The notes under the pieces were generated by a model. That model was not told the origin of the DNA. It saw only the letters and a program-made list of their open reading frames with translations, and ran no database searches. From Stomorhina lunata (lineage: Eukaryota; Arthropoda; Insecta; Diptera; Rhiniidae): a DNA stretch of 64,000 nucleotides. Position numbers and translations under genes: made by a program. Below are positions 12,567 to 27,344 of this stretch, one piece after another. The DNA is taken from assembly GCA_933228675.1 (NCBI GenBank), contig OW121743.1, forward strand, positions 17,117,384 through 17,181,383, given 5' to 3'. Each line of letters starts with the position of its first letter. The stretch's first letter is position 1.

Positions 12567-12682
12567 TGTCAAAAGTAAATTACAAAAGTAACTTATTTGT
12601 CAAAAGTAAAAGAATTTTATTTAAACTTTTGTTTTGACAAACAAACGGATTTATTTAGGTATCAAATTTTATTTGGCCCCTG
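12567..12682 (+). mobile_element. MITE-A fragment with internal deletion
   Basis: It carries the family's internal segment (GACAAACAAACGGATTTATT) joined directly to the extreme terminus ATTTGGCCCCTG. The right arm between them is deleted. It abuts the 5' side of the minus-strand retrotransposon relic. Confidence 0.6.
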
Positions 12683-13661
12683 TATTCATTGATCTCATCA
12701 TCGCTTTCGTTATATCCTTAGAAACAGGTCTATTATAGGTATTACCTAGGATTCAGTCATTAATATAGTAATAACTCTAGTCATAGTATAGCTGGAGGTA
12801 AGTAAAGTTTTCTACTTATAACTCTTTATCCTAACACCGAGTACTTTAGTTCTCATTTGTTTATGTCACTCATGAGTTTGGGTTCAAGTATGTCACAGTA
12901 TTTAAATTTCCCCCGGAAATTTTCAATGTTAAGTATAAAGATTTTCAACTCAAACAAGTGATGACTGACACATTAAACAAATTCTGTACAATGAGATTGA
13001 GTACGTGTATAGAAAGTTTACAAGTACTTTGCAACTTTTCACAAAACAAACAAATACACTACTCACTCACTTACCCTCCCTCCCTCCCTGCACTCCCTTC
13101 TCCCTCCTCTCTCCCTCTCTGCTTTACTCTCTTGCACTTTGTTTTGTTTGTGAATGCATACAATGTTGTTGTGGTGGTATGGTTATAACAAGCCCACTTC
13201 CGTTTCCGTGCATTTAATATAAAAATGTTTCTGTTGCATTTAATATAAAAATGTTTCTGTTTAGAGCTCACTTTCATTCTACACATAAAACAAAGGAACA
13301 ATGTTAAGCAGTTTAAAGTTTTAGGAGTAATGAGTGTTTTAGTTTTTCATTATTCTTTTTTTTCATTTACAGGTTTTTCTTGGTCTTGCTTTTGCGTAAT
13401 TAATTTCTGGAATGTTGAAACTTTTTAAAGCCCTTTCTGGGAATTGAAGACTTTAACTAAAGTTTCTTTTTTCTGTTTAATGTATAGAAATGTTTTTAGT
13501 TTAGATTAAGTTAAAAGAAGTAATTAATTTTAAAATATTTTTACTCAATTTGTTCTCTATTAGTTGTAAACATTAACCAAATCAAAAATAACTCTAATAT
13601 TTGTTACTTAATAACAACAGCTTGTCGGACTTTAGAGAAAAATTTATACATTAATTTTAAT
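12683..13661. other. Interval with a CT-rich tract and an isolated splice-acceptor-like site
   Basis: 13071-13135 is a C/T-rich tract (CCCTCCCTCCCTGC, then CTCTCTCCCTCTCTGC) giving several GAGAG boxes on the minus strand. A run of T and C ending TTTCATTTACAG at 13361-13372 is a strong acceptor look-alike, but no long frame or donor follows. TTTAATATAAAAATGTTTCT is directly repeated at about 13215 and 13241. No gene is called. Confidence 0.45.
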
Positions 13662-13755
13662 CAGGCGCCAAATCGACGCTTTCGACCTTTAAGCAAATAT
13701 TGTGTAAGATACCCTACGGATTTAAAAAATAAATTATTTTGTCAAAAGGGTAAGC
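13662..13755 (+). mobile_element. MITE-A fragment, type-2 arm
   Basis: It starts CAGGCGCCAAATCGACGCTT and continues with CCTTTAAGCAAATATTGTGT, then AAATAAATTATTTTG. This matches the left arm of the copy at 43116 and the inner part of the copy at 21190. The other half is absent. Confidence 0.65.
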
Positions 13756-14170
13756 GTTCAGAAAAAAACTTTGATTTTCTGGGGTCACTCTAACCCTCAT
13801 AGGTACATATATTCAATGCAAATTAAAGCACAATATTCCTTGAATATTGTTAATATAGGAGTATATAGTAGAACTTATGCAAACCCTTTTTCTTGTTCAA
13901 ATACAAACACTAGAAATTATTGTATTATTAGTATTATTTCTTATTTATTTTAAAATTTTATTTTGTTTTCCATGTCTTATGGAAGCATTTTAGTTTATTA
14001 CATAATTCCACTAAGATTAAAACAAATAAAAATACAACTACTCAAATCTCACAATAAATTAATTATAAATTTTAAGCCTTAGCATATGCTGTACTTTAGT
14101 AGATTTTATCAGTTAAAGTAAAATCTTTTAGATAAAACTATTTCAAAAGTCTTAATATATTTAAGTTAAA
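13756..14170. other. No feature recognised
   Basis: AT-rich flank of the next array. A 60-codon frame at 13771-13953 has no recognisable content. Confidence 0.5.
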
Positions 14171-16316
14171 TTTTTGGAATATTTCCTATAAAAAAATAAA
14201 ATAGGAAATTTTTGAAAAATTTAATATAAAATAGGAAATTTTTGAAAAATTTCCTATAAAAATAGGAAATTTTTGAAAAATTTCCTATAAAAATAGGAAA
14301 TTTTTGAAAAATTTCCTATAAAAATAGGAAATTTTTGAAAAATTTCCTATAAAAATAGGAAATTTTTGAAAAATTTCCTGTAAAAATAGGAAATTTTTGA
14401 AAAATTTCCTATAAAAATAGGAAATTTTTGAAAAATTTCCTATAAAAATAGGAAATTTTTGAAAAATTTCCTATAAAAATAGGAAATTTTTGAAAAATTT
14501 CCTATAAAAATAGGAAATTTTTGAAAAATTTCCTATAAAAATAGGAAATTTTTGAAAAATTTCCTATAAAAATAGGAAATTTTTGAAAAATTTCCTATAA
14601 AAATAGGAAATTTTTGAAAAATTTCCTATAAAAATAGGAAATTTTTGAAAAATTTCCTATAAAAATAGGAAATTTTTGAAAAATTTCCTATAAAAATAGG
14701 AAATTTTTGAAAAATTTCCTATAAAAATAGGAAATTTTTGAAAAATTTCCTAAAAAAATAGGAAATTTTTGAAAAATTTCCTATAAAAATAGGAAATTTT
14801 TGAAAAATTTCCTATAAAAATAGGAAATTTTTGAAAAATTTCCTATAAAAATAGGAAATTTTTGAAAAATTTCCTATAAAAATAGGAAATTTTTGAAAAA
14901 TTTCCTATAAAAATAGGAAATTTTTGAAAAATTTCCTATAAAAATAGGAAATTTTTGAAAAATTTCCTATAAAAATAGGAAATTTTTGAAAAATTTCCTA
15001 TAAAAATAGGAAATTTTTGAAAAATTTCCTATAAAAATAGGAAATTTTTGAAAAATTTCCTATAAAAATAGGAAATTTTTGAAAAATTTCCTATAAAAAT
15101 AGGAAATTTTTGAAAAATTTCCTATAAAAATAGGAAATTTTTGAAAAATTTCCTATAAAAATAGGAAATTTTTGAAAAATTTCCTATAAAAATAGGAAAT
15201 TTTTGAAAAATTTCCTATAAAAATAGGAAATTTTTGAAAAATTTCCTATAAAAATAGGAAATTTTTGAAAAATTTCCTATAAAAATAGGAAATTTTTGAA
15301 AAATTTCCTATAAAAATAGAAAATTTTTGAAAAATTTCCTATAAAAATAGGAAATTTTTGAAAAATTTCCTATAAAAATAGGAAATTTTTGAAAAATTTC
15401 CTATAAAAATAGGAAATTTTTGAAAAATTTCCTATAAAAATAGGAAATTTTTGAAAAATTTCCTATCAAAATAGGAAATTTTTGAAAAATTTCCTATCAA
15501 AATAGGAAATTTTTGAAAAATTTCCTATAAAAATAGGAAATTTTTTGAAAAATTTCCTATAAAAATAGGAAATTTTTGAAAAATTTCCTATAAAAATAGG
15601 AAATTTTTGAAAAATTTCCTATAAAAATAGGAAATTTTTGAAAAATTTCCTATAAAAATAGGAAATTTTTGAAAAATTTCCTATAAAAATAGGAAATTTT
15701 TGAAAAATTTCCTATAAAAATAGGAAATTTTTGAAAAATTTCCTATAAAAATAGGAAATTTTTGAAAAATTTCCTATAAAAATAGGAAATTTTTGAAAAA
15801 TTTCCTATAAAAATAGGAAATTTTTGAAAAATTTCCTATAAAAATAGGAAATTTTTGAAAAATTTCCTATAAAAATAGGAAATTTTTGAAAAATTTCCTA
15901 TAAAAATAGGAAATTTTTGAAAAAAATTTCCTATAAAAATAGGAAATTTTTGAAAAATTTCCTATAAAAATAGGAAATTTTTGAAAAATTTCCTATAAAA
16001 ATAGGAAATTTTTGAAAAATTTCCTATAAAAATAGGAAATTTTTGAAAAATTTCCTATAAAAATAGGAAATTTTTGAAAAATTTCCTATAAAAATAGGAA
16101 ATTTTTGAAAAATTTCCTTTAAAAATAGGAAATTTTTGAAAAATTTCCTATAAAAATAGGAAATTTTTGAAAAATTTCCTATAAAAATAGGAAATTTTTG
16201 AAAAATTTCCTATAAAAATAGGAAATTTTTGAAAAATTTCCTATAAAAATAGGAAATTTTTGAAAAAATTCCTATAAAAATAGGAAATTTTTGAAAAATT
16301 TCCTATAAAAATAGGA
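14171..16316 (+). repeat. Tandem array E, 31-bp double-palindrome unit
   Basis: About 69 units of 31 bp, very homogeneous. Each unit joins two dyads: GAAATTTTTGAAAAATTTC and CCTATAAAAATAGG. A representative unit is 14268-14298. Rare variants are single changes (CCTGTAAAAATAGG near 14380, CCTATCAAAATAGG twice near 15470-15500, an extra T near 15545, an extra AA near 15925). The left edge contains a broken unit. The reverse complement of this unit forms the array at 62783. Confidence 0.96.
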
Positions 16317-19039
16317 AAACCACCTTAATATTTTTTTACAAATTTTTCGTAGTCTGTTGTCCCAGCTGTCAAAATAAGTACAGACACTTTATTATTTATT
16401 AATTACCTGAGAAAAATTAGCACAAGTGCCAATTAAAATAACGACATTTATTTGAATCTGCAATCAGGCAACACTGGCACTTAAGGTATTTAAATTTGTA
16501 TGTAAGGGAGGTAAAATTGTAAGAAGAGATGTTAAGCAAACCTAAAAAAAATCAAGGGTTTATTTCACTTTTGAAAACATAGTCAAACTGATTTTGACTT
16601 AAATCGAGATTTAACGTTTCTATCTTGTATAAATTAGAATTTTAGTTTTCTTTTTTTATATTTTTTCACTTTTTAAAATCCATTTTGAGCTACCTTGACT
16701 CCATTTCCCGCTATATTCTTTTAAATTTTCTCTTGCCAATAACTTTTAAGTGTGTCAAAAACAAGTTCAAGCCATTAAAATGTGGAAAAACATAGAATTT
16801 AACAACTTTTTGAAAACATTTCTTGAGTGAAACAAAAAGTTTCTGCTTTTAACTTTACCATGTACTCCTTAAGTTATGCAATGCTTTCTATGTTAATTAA
16901 CCTCCCTTAAATATGCAATGTTAAAAAGTGTTAAAAGCAAAATTAAATACCAGTTTACTCTAAAAAGTAGAAAAATGGAGGGAAAATTAAAATTTGCAAA
17001 GAAAAGTATGATTGAAAAAATAAAACTATCTGATATTTTGGCAAAATGATTCTTTGTTTAACCTGTCGACCGGCTCAATTACGATGTTACATATAAAACA
17101 AAAATATGAAATGGAATGAAAGGAATAAGTTTTAAATGTAAAAAGTTTTTATTTAATTTAATGAAATTTGATTTTTATTAAAAAAAATATTGTTTTAAAT
17201 AAAGAGCTCAAAATGCCTTAAGGTATGCTATTTTTTTAATTAACTTTTGTTTAATTTTTTACAGAATCACTTTTTTAATTAATTTGCCACTTTAAATTAA
17301 ATTCAGTTTGAGGTTTATCGTTTTTATTTACAATAATATTTTCTTTTATTTTAATATAAATTCATTAAATTTCATTGTTTTTAATTAATGTTTTTTAAAC
17401 AATTTTTTTTGTATTTATTTTAAACCTTTTGCCAGCCTTTGTGGTTTCGAGTTCAATGTAGGGGGGAGTTTTTATGGCTGTAAATCCACAAAAGTGCAAT
17501 ATTTTGCTTTGAAAACTATATAAATAAAGCATTTAAATGAATAATCACCAATTAGGGTCAAAGTTCAAATAAAGCTCATTTAAATGTTTAATGGTTTTAT
17601 AAAAATAATTTTCTATATGTGGGAAGCAATGAAAAGGAAAAATATCCCAATGATAAATTTGTATATTGGGATTGGATTGAAGTATATTTGAAACCACTCC
17701 CAGCAAAACCAGAACGTTTTACGGCATCTCGGTTGTTGTTGCTGAGTTTACAGTCCTGTATCTTCTAGACTGTTAGTCTGATTGGATCACTATGTATGAC
17801 ATAATTATTAAAGAGGATACCAACTTTCTGAATTTTGGATTTGAAGTTACCCTGTAGTTTCACAGGATGTAATATTGAGAGTCAAAGTAAACCACCTCAG
17901 AAGTAAAATAGCTTTTGGACCGTATAACTCTTTCAATTATTGCCCAATATAATTGATTTTTAACATTTTGGAATCAGTTTAGAGAAACAAAGCAAAAATA
18001 TTCTTACTTTACTTTCATTACAGTTATGGTTTTTAAGTTATTTCATTTCAAAAATGAAAAAACTCATATTTATCTTCGAATTTTTTGGAAAAAAATTAGG
18101 AAAATTATGTAACAACTTTTAAAAGATAAGCTCGATTATCATTTAGTTTAACATGGCTATTGAGGAGGAGTATCCAAGATCAACTATAGAATTTGAAGTC
18201 TGTAGACTTATCAGAAGGGGAGCTATATGTCTTCAAAGTAGGGTACCTCGGGTTTTTCGAAAATTTACAACGATCCAGAAGTCACATTTTTTGATCCGAT
18301 GTAAAAGATGAGAAATCTGCCAGCTGAAATCTACAAAAAAAAAACATTTTTGATCCGATATAAAAGATGAGAAATCTGCTAGCTGAGATGTACAAAAAAT
18401 ATTCCACACGTCTGGCTTATTTCCTATAAATTGAGAAATGTTTGACTTTGAAAAAAAAAATGTCAACTTTTTGACAACTTAGGCCTAGAACTTTGCTAAT
18501 ATCGGATGAAATTTTTTCCCGATTTTTTCGATATTTATTTTATTTTATTTTATTTCTAAGGAATGTTTAAAACACACAAAAATAGAATTGATAAAAAATA
18601 TTTAGCCGAACATAAATTATATTGTTACGTTTTTCCTTTAAAAACATGGATGGAATTCTTTTTTGAAACAACCGAAATTAAAATTAAAATACTTTATATC
18701 GTTTTTATAAAGTTATATTTTTATTTATTTAACTTTAGAGCCAATCGCTTAAATACACTTTCACAGAAACTGTAAACAAACTTCACAAAACAAATATTCT
18801 TAGTAACACTGTTCTCTTATACGCGTCTCAATTAAAAACTGTTACCACAATATTAGTCCATCACGTTCGTTTTTTAGCCAAAAAAGTGATAATAATCTTG
18901 TTGAGATATCAAAACAAAAATGTTAAAAAACATATGTAACCCGGTCTATGAAAAGGTGGCTTATGACTCAAGAACAAAATTTCGAAAAAAAAAGCTAAAA
19001 CATTCCAAAAATTAGCTAATTTTTCGAAATTTTGAATGT
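16317..19039. other. Long AT-rich interval without genes
   Basis: Ordinary intron-like sequence. The only structure I can point to is a short direct repeat: TTGATCCGATGTAAAAGATG at 18291 recurs with small changes about 59 bp later. Open frames at 18233-18466 (minus) and 18563-18775 (plus) show no family signature. Confidence 0.5.
18291..18410. repeat. Two-copy tandem repeat, about 59 bp
   Basis: Two adjacent copies of TGATCCGAT(G/A)TAAAAGATGAG followed by AAATCTGC(C/T)AGCTGA and a TCTACAAAAA-like end. The copies differ at several positions, so this is not recent. Confidence 0.7.
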
Positions 19040-21056
<2,017 letters not shown>

Positions 21057-21189
21057 AAAAGATGTTAATAAGGAAAACTATAAGTGAAACTAGGGCCCAA
21101 AATTTTATTTTGTCTTGACGCTAAAGCCTCTCAAAATAATTTTGTAAAAAATTTTAATTTCGATTTAATTTTTAGGAAAAAATCACAAA

Positions 21190-21502
21190 CTGGGGTCATA
21201 TTCTACATCGATCGAAAACTCTGACTTTTAAGGAATTTTTGTCTTAGGGATTTTCAAAATAATTTATTTTGCAAAACATTTAATGATATTTGATATCTAA
21301 ATATATCCGCTTTTTTTTCAAATGTTTTTCATTTGGGTTAAATTAAATTCTTTTACTATCAGGAAACTTTTGACAAACCAGTTACATGGTAGTAAATCTT
21401 ATAGGTTATTTATTATTTAGATTATCCTAAAAGTATGCTACACCAATGGTTTTGGAACATCTTACATTTTGATCGATATTGAATGAGGAGATTTGGCCTC
21501 TG
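21190..21502 (+). mobile_element. MITE-A copy, both ends present
   Basis: 313 bp. The left end is CTGGGGTCATATTCTACATC with the GATCGAAAAC arm. The inner part has TTCAAAATAATTTATTTTGC, AAATATATCCGC and TTTACTATCAGGAAACTTTT. The right end has CTAAAAGTATGCTACACCAA, TGATCGATATTGAATG and ATTTGGCCTCTG. The ends are inverted relative to each other, as expected for a TIR element. I could not find a convincing target-site duplication. A further arm-like fragment lies at 21090-21165. Confidence 0.8.
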
Positions 21503-22094
21503 ACTGACTATTACTGGAGGGTTTACAAATATGAATTTAACAAAACGTTCTTAACTTTAAAAGGGACTTAAACTAGTTATTAAAATAAACATTGTTAAAC
21601 CGATTTATGAATTTAATTAGTATTGAAAAAACTTTTACTTTACGTAATTAAATTACCTTGTTTTTTAAACACCCTAAGCTTAAATTATAGCTTCAAGAGT
21701 ATGTACTTTTTCTGCCAAAAAATAATTTTGAATTTCATAAAATTTTGATTGGTTTTTTTTGGAAAATACATTTGAAATTACATCTTTTAAGCAGCTTAAA
21801 AAGTTCTTGCCTTTTTATGGTAAGCATTTATATGCAGTCAATTTCACTTCAACAAGTCTTCGAAGTTAAGCCTTGATTTCTTTATACCTCATTAAACTAA
21901 TGCAAATCTAAATTCATTGAGATAACTCATAAAGTAAACGAAGTGAAGTGGTTTTCATTTAACACTTTCTTATAGCCCAAAAAAGGCATTTGAAGGCAGC
22001 TGTTACTTTAAGGAAATCCACCCAAAGCAATTGAAGATTTTGTAGAACATTTAAAACTAAAGTTAACAGAAAAGTTTTTAGGTAAAGAACCCTA
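21503..22094. other. No feature recognised
   Basis: AT-rich sequence of ordinary complexity; no open frame or repeat stood out. Confidence 0.5.
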
Positions 22095-23497
22095 TTAATT
22101 TTGTTGGCTTAATTTCAAACATAAAGGGAACTTTATGAAATTGGTATAATAAAGTGTCTTGAAGTGTTTAAGGGGGAAATTTTGTAATAAAGTGACATAA
22201 AAGAGGAAATAAATTATAAATTTATAAACTTTTCGAAGCAAACGAAATAAACAAATAATTTACTTTATTAACAAAATACTTGAAAACTAATTTAAAGTAA
22301 ATGACTTTGTTTTAATTAATATATCTCGATTAACTTTGAAAGCGATACAAGAATTAAAGCGTCATTGTGCGCTAAAATCTTTGTATAGCCTTCGAATTCA
22401 ACTTTACACAACGATTACATAAAATTTTAGCTTTAACCTTTTTTATATTCACCTAAAACTTTTCAATTTAATTTTTACAGTGACCGAAATTGTCTTACTC
22501 TTTGAGTCCTATTGTCTTACGAAATGAGTCAAATGGCATTTTCTTCCGCAGCTTAGAGTCTTAGCTTTAATATAAATTTTAAATATTTAAAATCAATTTA
22601 AAATTACCAAAGTTATAAGCAATTTTCCCGAATAACCTCTTAATTAATATCAATTATACGCACCGTATAAAATTTTTAATTTTATTAAGAATTTTAGACA
22701 AATGAACAAAGTTTTCACTATTTTTTTTGAACTACTATTAAATTTTATAATTTTTCTAATTATAAAAACTACAACACAACCAAGAACTAATCAATTTTAA
22801 GACTTTTTATTCCCAATTTAGCATTTTCCAAAAGGGATCTTTTTTTTATTATATCAATATTTTGGAATTTTAATATTGCATATAAATATTTAGAATTTCT
22901 GCCAAGTTTCTTTCAATAGCTAAGAATCTTAGCTTTAATACGAATTTTAAATATTCAAAATTACTTTAAGAACATTAAAGTTATAAGCAACTTTCCCGAA
23001 TAACCTCTTAATTAATATCAATCATACGCACTGTAAAACAATTTCGATATTTTTCAGAATTTAAATGAATTGACAAGAGTTTTTAAAATTTTTATGAATA
23101 GTAAGTAAATTTTGATCATTTTTCTTAATATAGAAACTACAATACAGCCAAAAAGTAAATAGTATTGCCAGTAATTATTAAAAAATCTTCCTATTGCTAT
23201 ATTATCAAGGATCTTATTGCCGCATATTTATTCTGAAATATTTAAAATCGTATTTTCTTCATCAGATTAGAGTCTTAGCTTTAATACAAATTTTAAATAT
23301 TTAAAATCCCTTTAAAAACACCAAAGTTATAAGCAAATTTCCCGAGTAACCTCTTAATTAATATCAATCATACGCACCGTAAAACAATTTTGATATTTTT
23401 CAGAATTTTAGACAAATGACAAGAGTTTTTAAAATTTTTATGAACTACTATTAAATTTTACGATTTTTCTTTATATAAAAACTATAATACAGCCATG
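22095..23497 (+). repeat. Element X, copy 1: unique arm plus three ~350-bp monomers
   Basis: The order is a short arm (ATTTTGTTGGCTTAATTT at 22097; ACAACGATTACATAAAATTT near 22405; CTTACTCTTTGAGTCCTA near 22495) followed by three direct monomers. Each monomer has CTTAGCTTTAATA (22559, 22928, 23275) and the conserved box TAATTAATATCAATNATACG (22641, 23009, 23354), so spacing is 368 then 345 bp. The copy ends at ACAGCCA (23497). About 290 bp inside the arm is absent from copy 2. No open frame. Copy 2 is at 32684-33796 in the opposite orientation with the same architecture. Confidence 0.8.
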
Positions 23498-23985
23498 TGT
23501 CTACATTTGATTACATTTATATTTAAATTGAATTTCTGGACGATTTATATCAGTAGCTGGCTTTCTTAGTGAATCTCCTAACCATCCATATTTTCGAGTA
23601 TGAAAAGTTGTTTGTAATGGTACTTGATTTGAAATTGTAACGTTCCAGAAAATTCTTAGAATGCGTCTCTTAAATCTACTCGAAATATTTCATGTCTCAC
23701 AGCCATATAAGAGCAGGGGTTTAACATTAATGTTTAAAACTTTGAGTTTGGTAATAGTCGAGATATTTTGAGATCTTCAGAACTTATTGATCTATTTTGC
23801 ATAATCTATTTTGGATAACTTCTCTTCTATCACCACTTTCGGATATTATATTTTCTAAGTTACACAAGTTTTCAACCTCGTCAATATAAATGAGTTTAAT
23901 TGCAACTAAGTCTAGTTTTCTAAATTTTAATTTGAAGGCCAGCTTAAACAGCAAAGAATGTGTTGCCTTAAAGCTCAAATAAGCA
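23498..23985 (-). pseudogene. Non-LTR retrotransposon, C-terminal part of reverse transcriptase, broken
   Basis: Minus-strand reading gives, in order, YIDEVENLCNLENIISESGD and then VIQNRLCKIDQ. After a frame change come TKLKVLNINVKPLLLYGCET, RRILRIFWNVTISN and YGWLGDSLRKPATDINRP, with a stop near 23506. This is the familiar end of a non-LTR reverse transcriptase (the LLLYGCET and RRILRI..W blocks, then a WLG...LRK tail). One internal stop and at least one frameshift make it inactive. The final stop lies only about ten bases from the end of element X. It appears to be the same broad family as 11640-12566. Confidence 0.85.
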
Positions 23986-23989
23986 ATGA

Positions 23990-24046
23990 TTAACTCAAAA
24001 CAGCAAAAAAATTTACATTGGCCTTTTACCACTAAGCCACAAATTT
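23990..24046 (-). mobile_element. MITE-B terminal fragment
   Basis: AACTCAAAACAGCAAAAAAA, then ACATTGGCCTTTTACCACTA, then AGCCACAAAT. This parallels the right terminus of the two-ended copy at 39123-39374. Only one end is present. Confidence 0.55.
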
Positions 24047-27000
24047 AATATTTATGCCATTTTAAAAATTTATATTAGAAAACTTAAACTTGTAAACTGC
24101 AATCTTTTTCAGAATTTTGTTTCTATTTCTTTTCTAAACTGTTCTGGAAATAATTTAAAGGTAAATTTTGTCATTGCCCATCATTTAACAAAACTTATAC
24201 AAGTTTTCAATGAAAATTTCCAAAAACAATTTCATTTTTTTTTAGACTAATGGACGTCTACCCAAATTCTATCTAAGCACTTGTAAAATTTTAAAATCAC
24301 TTGATGATTTGGTATAGAAACAGAGGAGCCTTGCAATCCTTCATCAAATTGTCTGTTATTTCTCCTTTTTTGAGTTGCAAACAGATTAAAGGCAATTCTT
24401 TTCAAGTTTTTAAAACCAAATTTTACTTTCAGGCAGGAAAACTGATACTTCGTATATACAACACTTTACCTCGGTTTCATGTAAAAATTTCATTACAATT
24501 TTGCATGTTTCTTGAACATAACTTTTTTCCCCACAAGTGGCCACATGTGTAAGTTATAACCTTCTACATTTTGAAAGCATATGCTGCAGATATTATGTGA
24601 AATTTATGTTTTGTCTGTAAGTAATTTTTGAAGTTTTCAACAAAATGAAGCTGTTGCATGTCAAGGAAATTGGAGATACTCATTCATGTTACCAGATAAC
24701 ATTTGGTATATCAATAATTTTCTGACAAAAATGAGAAGATTTTAAATTGTTTTCGGGCTTAAATTATATGAAATTAAGGTGAAATGATATATTAAATGCA
24801 AAAAATTTATAAAGTCTTGTTAAAGTCTAGTAGTTTTATTGAATAAGTGAAAAAAGTCAAAAATTATTTGAATTAATATTAATCATACGCGGCATATGAC
24901 TAAAAACTATTTTGGGATTATTTCAGTTTTTTTTAAGTATTGAAATATTTTATTTAAATATTTTCAACAAATATTTTCATAAGCTATAAAATCTAATAAA
25001 AACCTTATGATAATTCTATAGAAACATCAATCAAATTCCATTTGAATGTTTAGCGAATTAAACTATTACTTGTAAAAATTTTAACAAATATTTTTTTCAA
25101 AAAATTTTTGTTAAAACCATTTAAAGTTTTTTATGAACTATTTGTATTTTCTGTTGAATATTTATCACTTTAACAGTTTTATTTATTTTTCATATTTAAT
25201 TTTTTTATAAAACAATTTACCTTGTTCCAAAAAAAGGAAAATATTTTTTTTGAGTGTATAAGTAGACAGGGCGTATGATTGATATTAATATCAGCTGCCA
25301 GTTAAAGAATATAAAATAAATATTTCAAATTTTTTACATCACAAACTCAACAACATTTCCCTTAAAAAACAATTTAAAAGTTTAAAATGTGAACATTTTT
25401 ATTGAAAATCAATTTATTCGAAAATTTAATTGAAAATACATAAAATTGTCATTTTAAAAACTAAAACTTAACCTCATAAATATTTTCATAAATTTTGTAA
25501 AATCAATTTGCTTAAAATAGTCTTCCGGGCATTTAGGAATATTCATCTAATGAAAGAGGTTGTAAAGGGGGGGCAAGTTGTCTTCTTGTTTTCCTTAAAG
25601 CTTTTGTTTGTTTTTGCAACAAAAATTTTACTCAAAAGTCATATATTACGAAACTTTTTGACCTATTGTTGTTTTTTCTTTAAGATTTATAACAACAATT
25701 GTTGTAAAGCAATTGTGTAAGGGGCGAAGACTTCTTGAACAAATAAGAAATGGGAAAAGAAAAGTTTGGTTGGGGTATATTTACATTTACAAGACATATT
25801 TTGACATGAAAATCAGATAAAAAAGTAAAAATATAGAAAGTAAAATGGGATACAGAAATTCACTTAAAAGTTTTAAAAATAAGAAGTCAACACAATGTTG
25901 CTTATAGGCAACATTTGTCTATAGTAGCAATATGTTTTACACTGGAAGTTATTTTGAAATGAAGAAACAAAATCCAGTCTGTTGGCGAAACTGTCTTAAA
26001 AGAGGAAAAAAGTTTGTCAAGAAGTCCAATTTCTAAAAAAATGTACAAGTTGCATAAATAATTTTTTGCACTTAGAAAATTTGTTTTATTGTTTATGTAA
26101 AACAATTGCAAAAATGCAAAAAACAAAACCCAATTGACATTTTTCGCAATTAAAATTATGGTGTATAGAAATTTGCCATTTTTTATAAAATTCAATTTTC
26201 TGGATTTTTTAATTAATTCTGGCTAATTTTCATTTTTTAAATCTAAAGAGAATATACGAGACTATATAACTGCATTTCCAAAAGTTGCAAGATCGGCTTA
26301 ACTTTTTTGTAATATGTTCGAAAACAAAAAATTTTTTCAAAAAAATTTGTAAAAAAATTTGACAAATTTCGTTCAACGATGATGACTCACTTAAATTTTG
26401 GTTTAAAATTAACCTAGAACCTCAATCTCTACAAATATTTAATAAAACATTAACTTCTAATAAAAAACACATCTAATAGTTTATCTAGTAAATAGCTTTA
26501 CTAACACTCCTTTGGGTACCTTATTTTTCTTTTCTATATAAAAGTCGCAATTCTTAACAGAATTTCATGAAATTTGGCACAAGTCTACTAGTTCACCCAG
26601 AAAGGAACTTTACTTATTTTGATTAAAATCTGTAGATTGCTAGGGAGACCAGCCTTACACTTGCCCTGAAATGCAATTTAAATAAAAAGTTACGCCTAAA
26701 CGGATGCAATACTTTTTCCCTAAAATATGGGTAAGACTTTACGTGACTTTATTTTTTTTTAGAAAATATTGAACTTTGTTCAACGATCGATAAATTTCGG
26801 TGAATTTTTTTTGCTCAATCTAAAAAAGAGACTTTCACGTGCTAATGGTGGGAGCTTTTTCGATTTTCTGATATCTCCTAAACTATATACGAGATTAAGT
26901 TATTTTCTTTTGCAAATGTATGGCTGAAAGTTGCGATATTTCTCTAAGCTTACCCTACAATCATTTACATATTATATTGCTGGCTGACAAATTTGCTAAT

Positions 27001-27344
27001 CAAATTTTGCATAGTCAAACCTAAATGAAATAAAATGCAGATTTAATTCCACCCTTTAATTAATTTTAGCTTTATATCAAGCTTGTATGAAGTTGACTGT
27101 GGGGATTTACTTATAAAATCTTCATCAGTTAAAACTTTATTTTTTGATGATTCACTAAAATCATAACTCGGATTCCCACCAAAACTGCCATTTTCGTGAA
27201 TTTACACAGTAAAAAGAAAAACAGCAGTAAAATTGAAAAATTATATTTATTACAATAACAACTCCTAACCCTAGTAGTGGCCTATAAATGGTGGACATCA
27301 CTGATCTAAAGTCTACTTTTATGGTAAAGCGGTACTTGATTTAA
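24047..27344. other. Long AT-rich interval; two isolated X-box motifs
   Basis: No gene recognised; frames at 24301-24552, 25508-25720 and 25902-26195 are AT-biased and featureless. The X-box occurs once forward near 24875 (TTAATATTAATCATACGC) and once inverted near 25270 (GGCGTATGATTGATATTAAT). These may bound a decayed inverted X element. TTTGTTCAACGAT-like sequence occurs near 26775, and TTTCGTTCAACGAT near 26365, hinting at another old duplicate pair. Confidence 0.5.

Noticed and set aside
13361..13372. Strong acceptor look-alike TTTCATTTACAG as the start of an exon
   Set aside because: No donor or sustained frame follows; T-rich tracts ending in CAG occur by chance in this composition.
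25902..26195. 97-codon minus-strand frame
   Set aside because: Low-complexity Asn/Phe/Lys/Leu content expected from AT-rich DNA; no motif.
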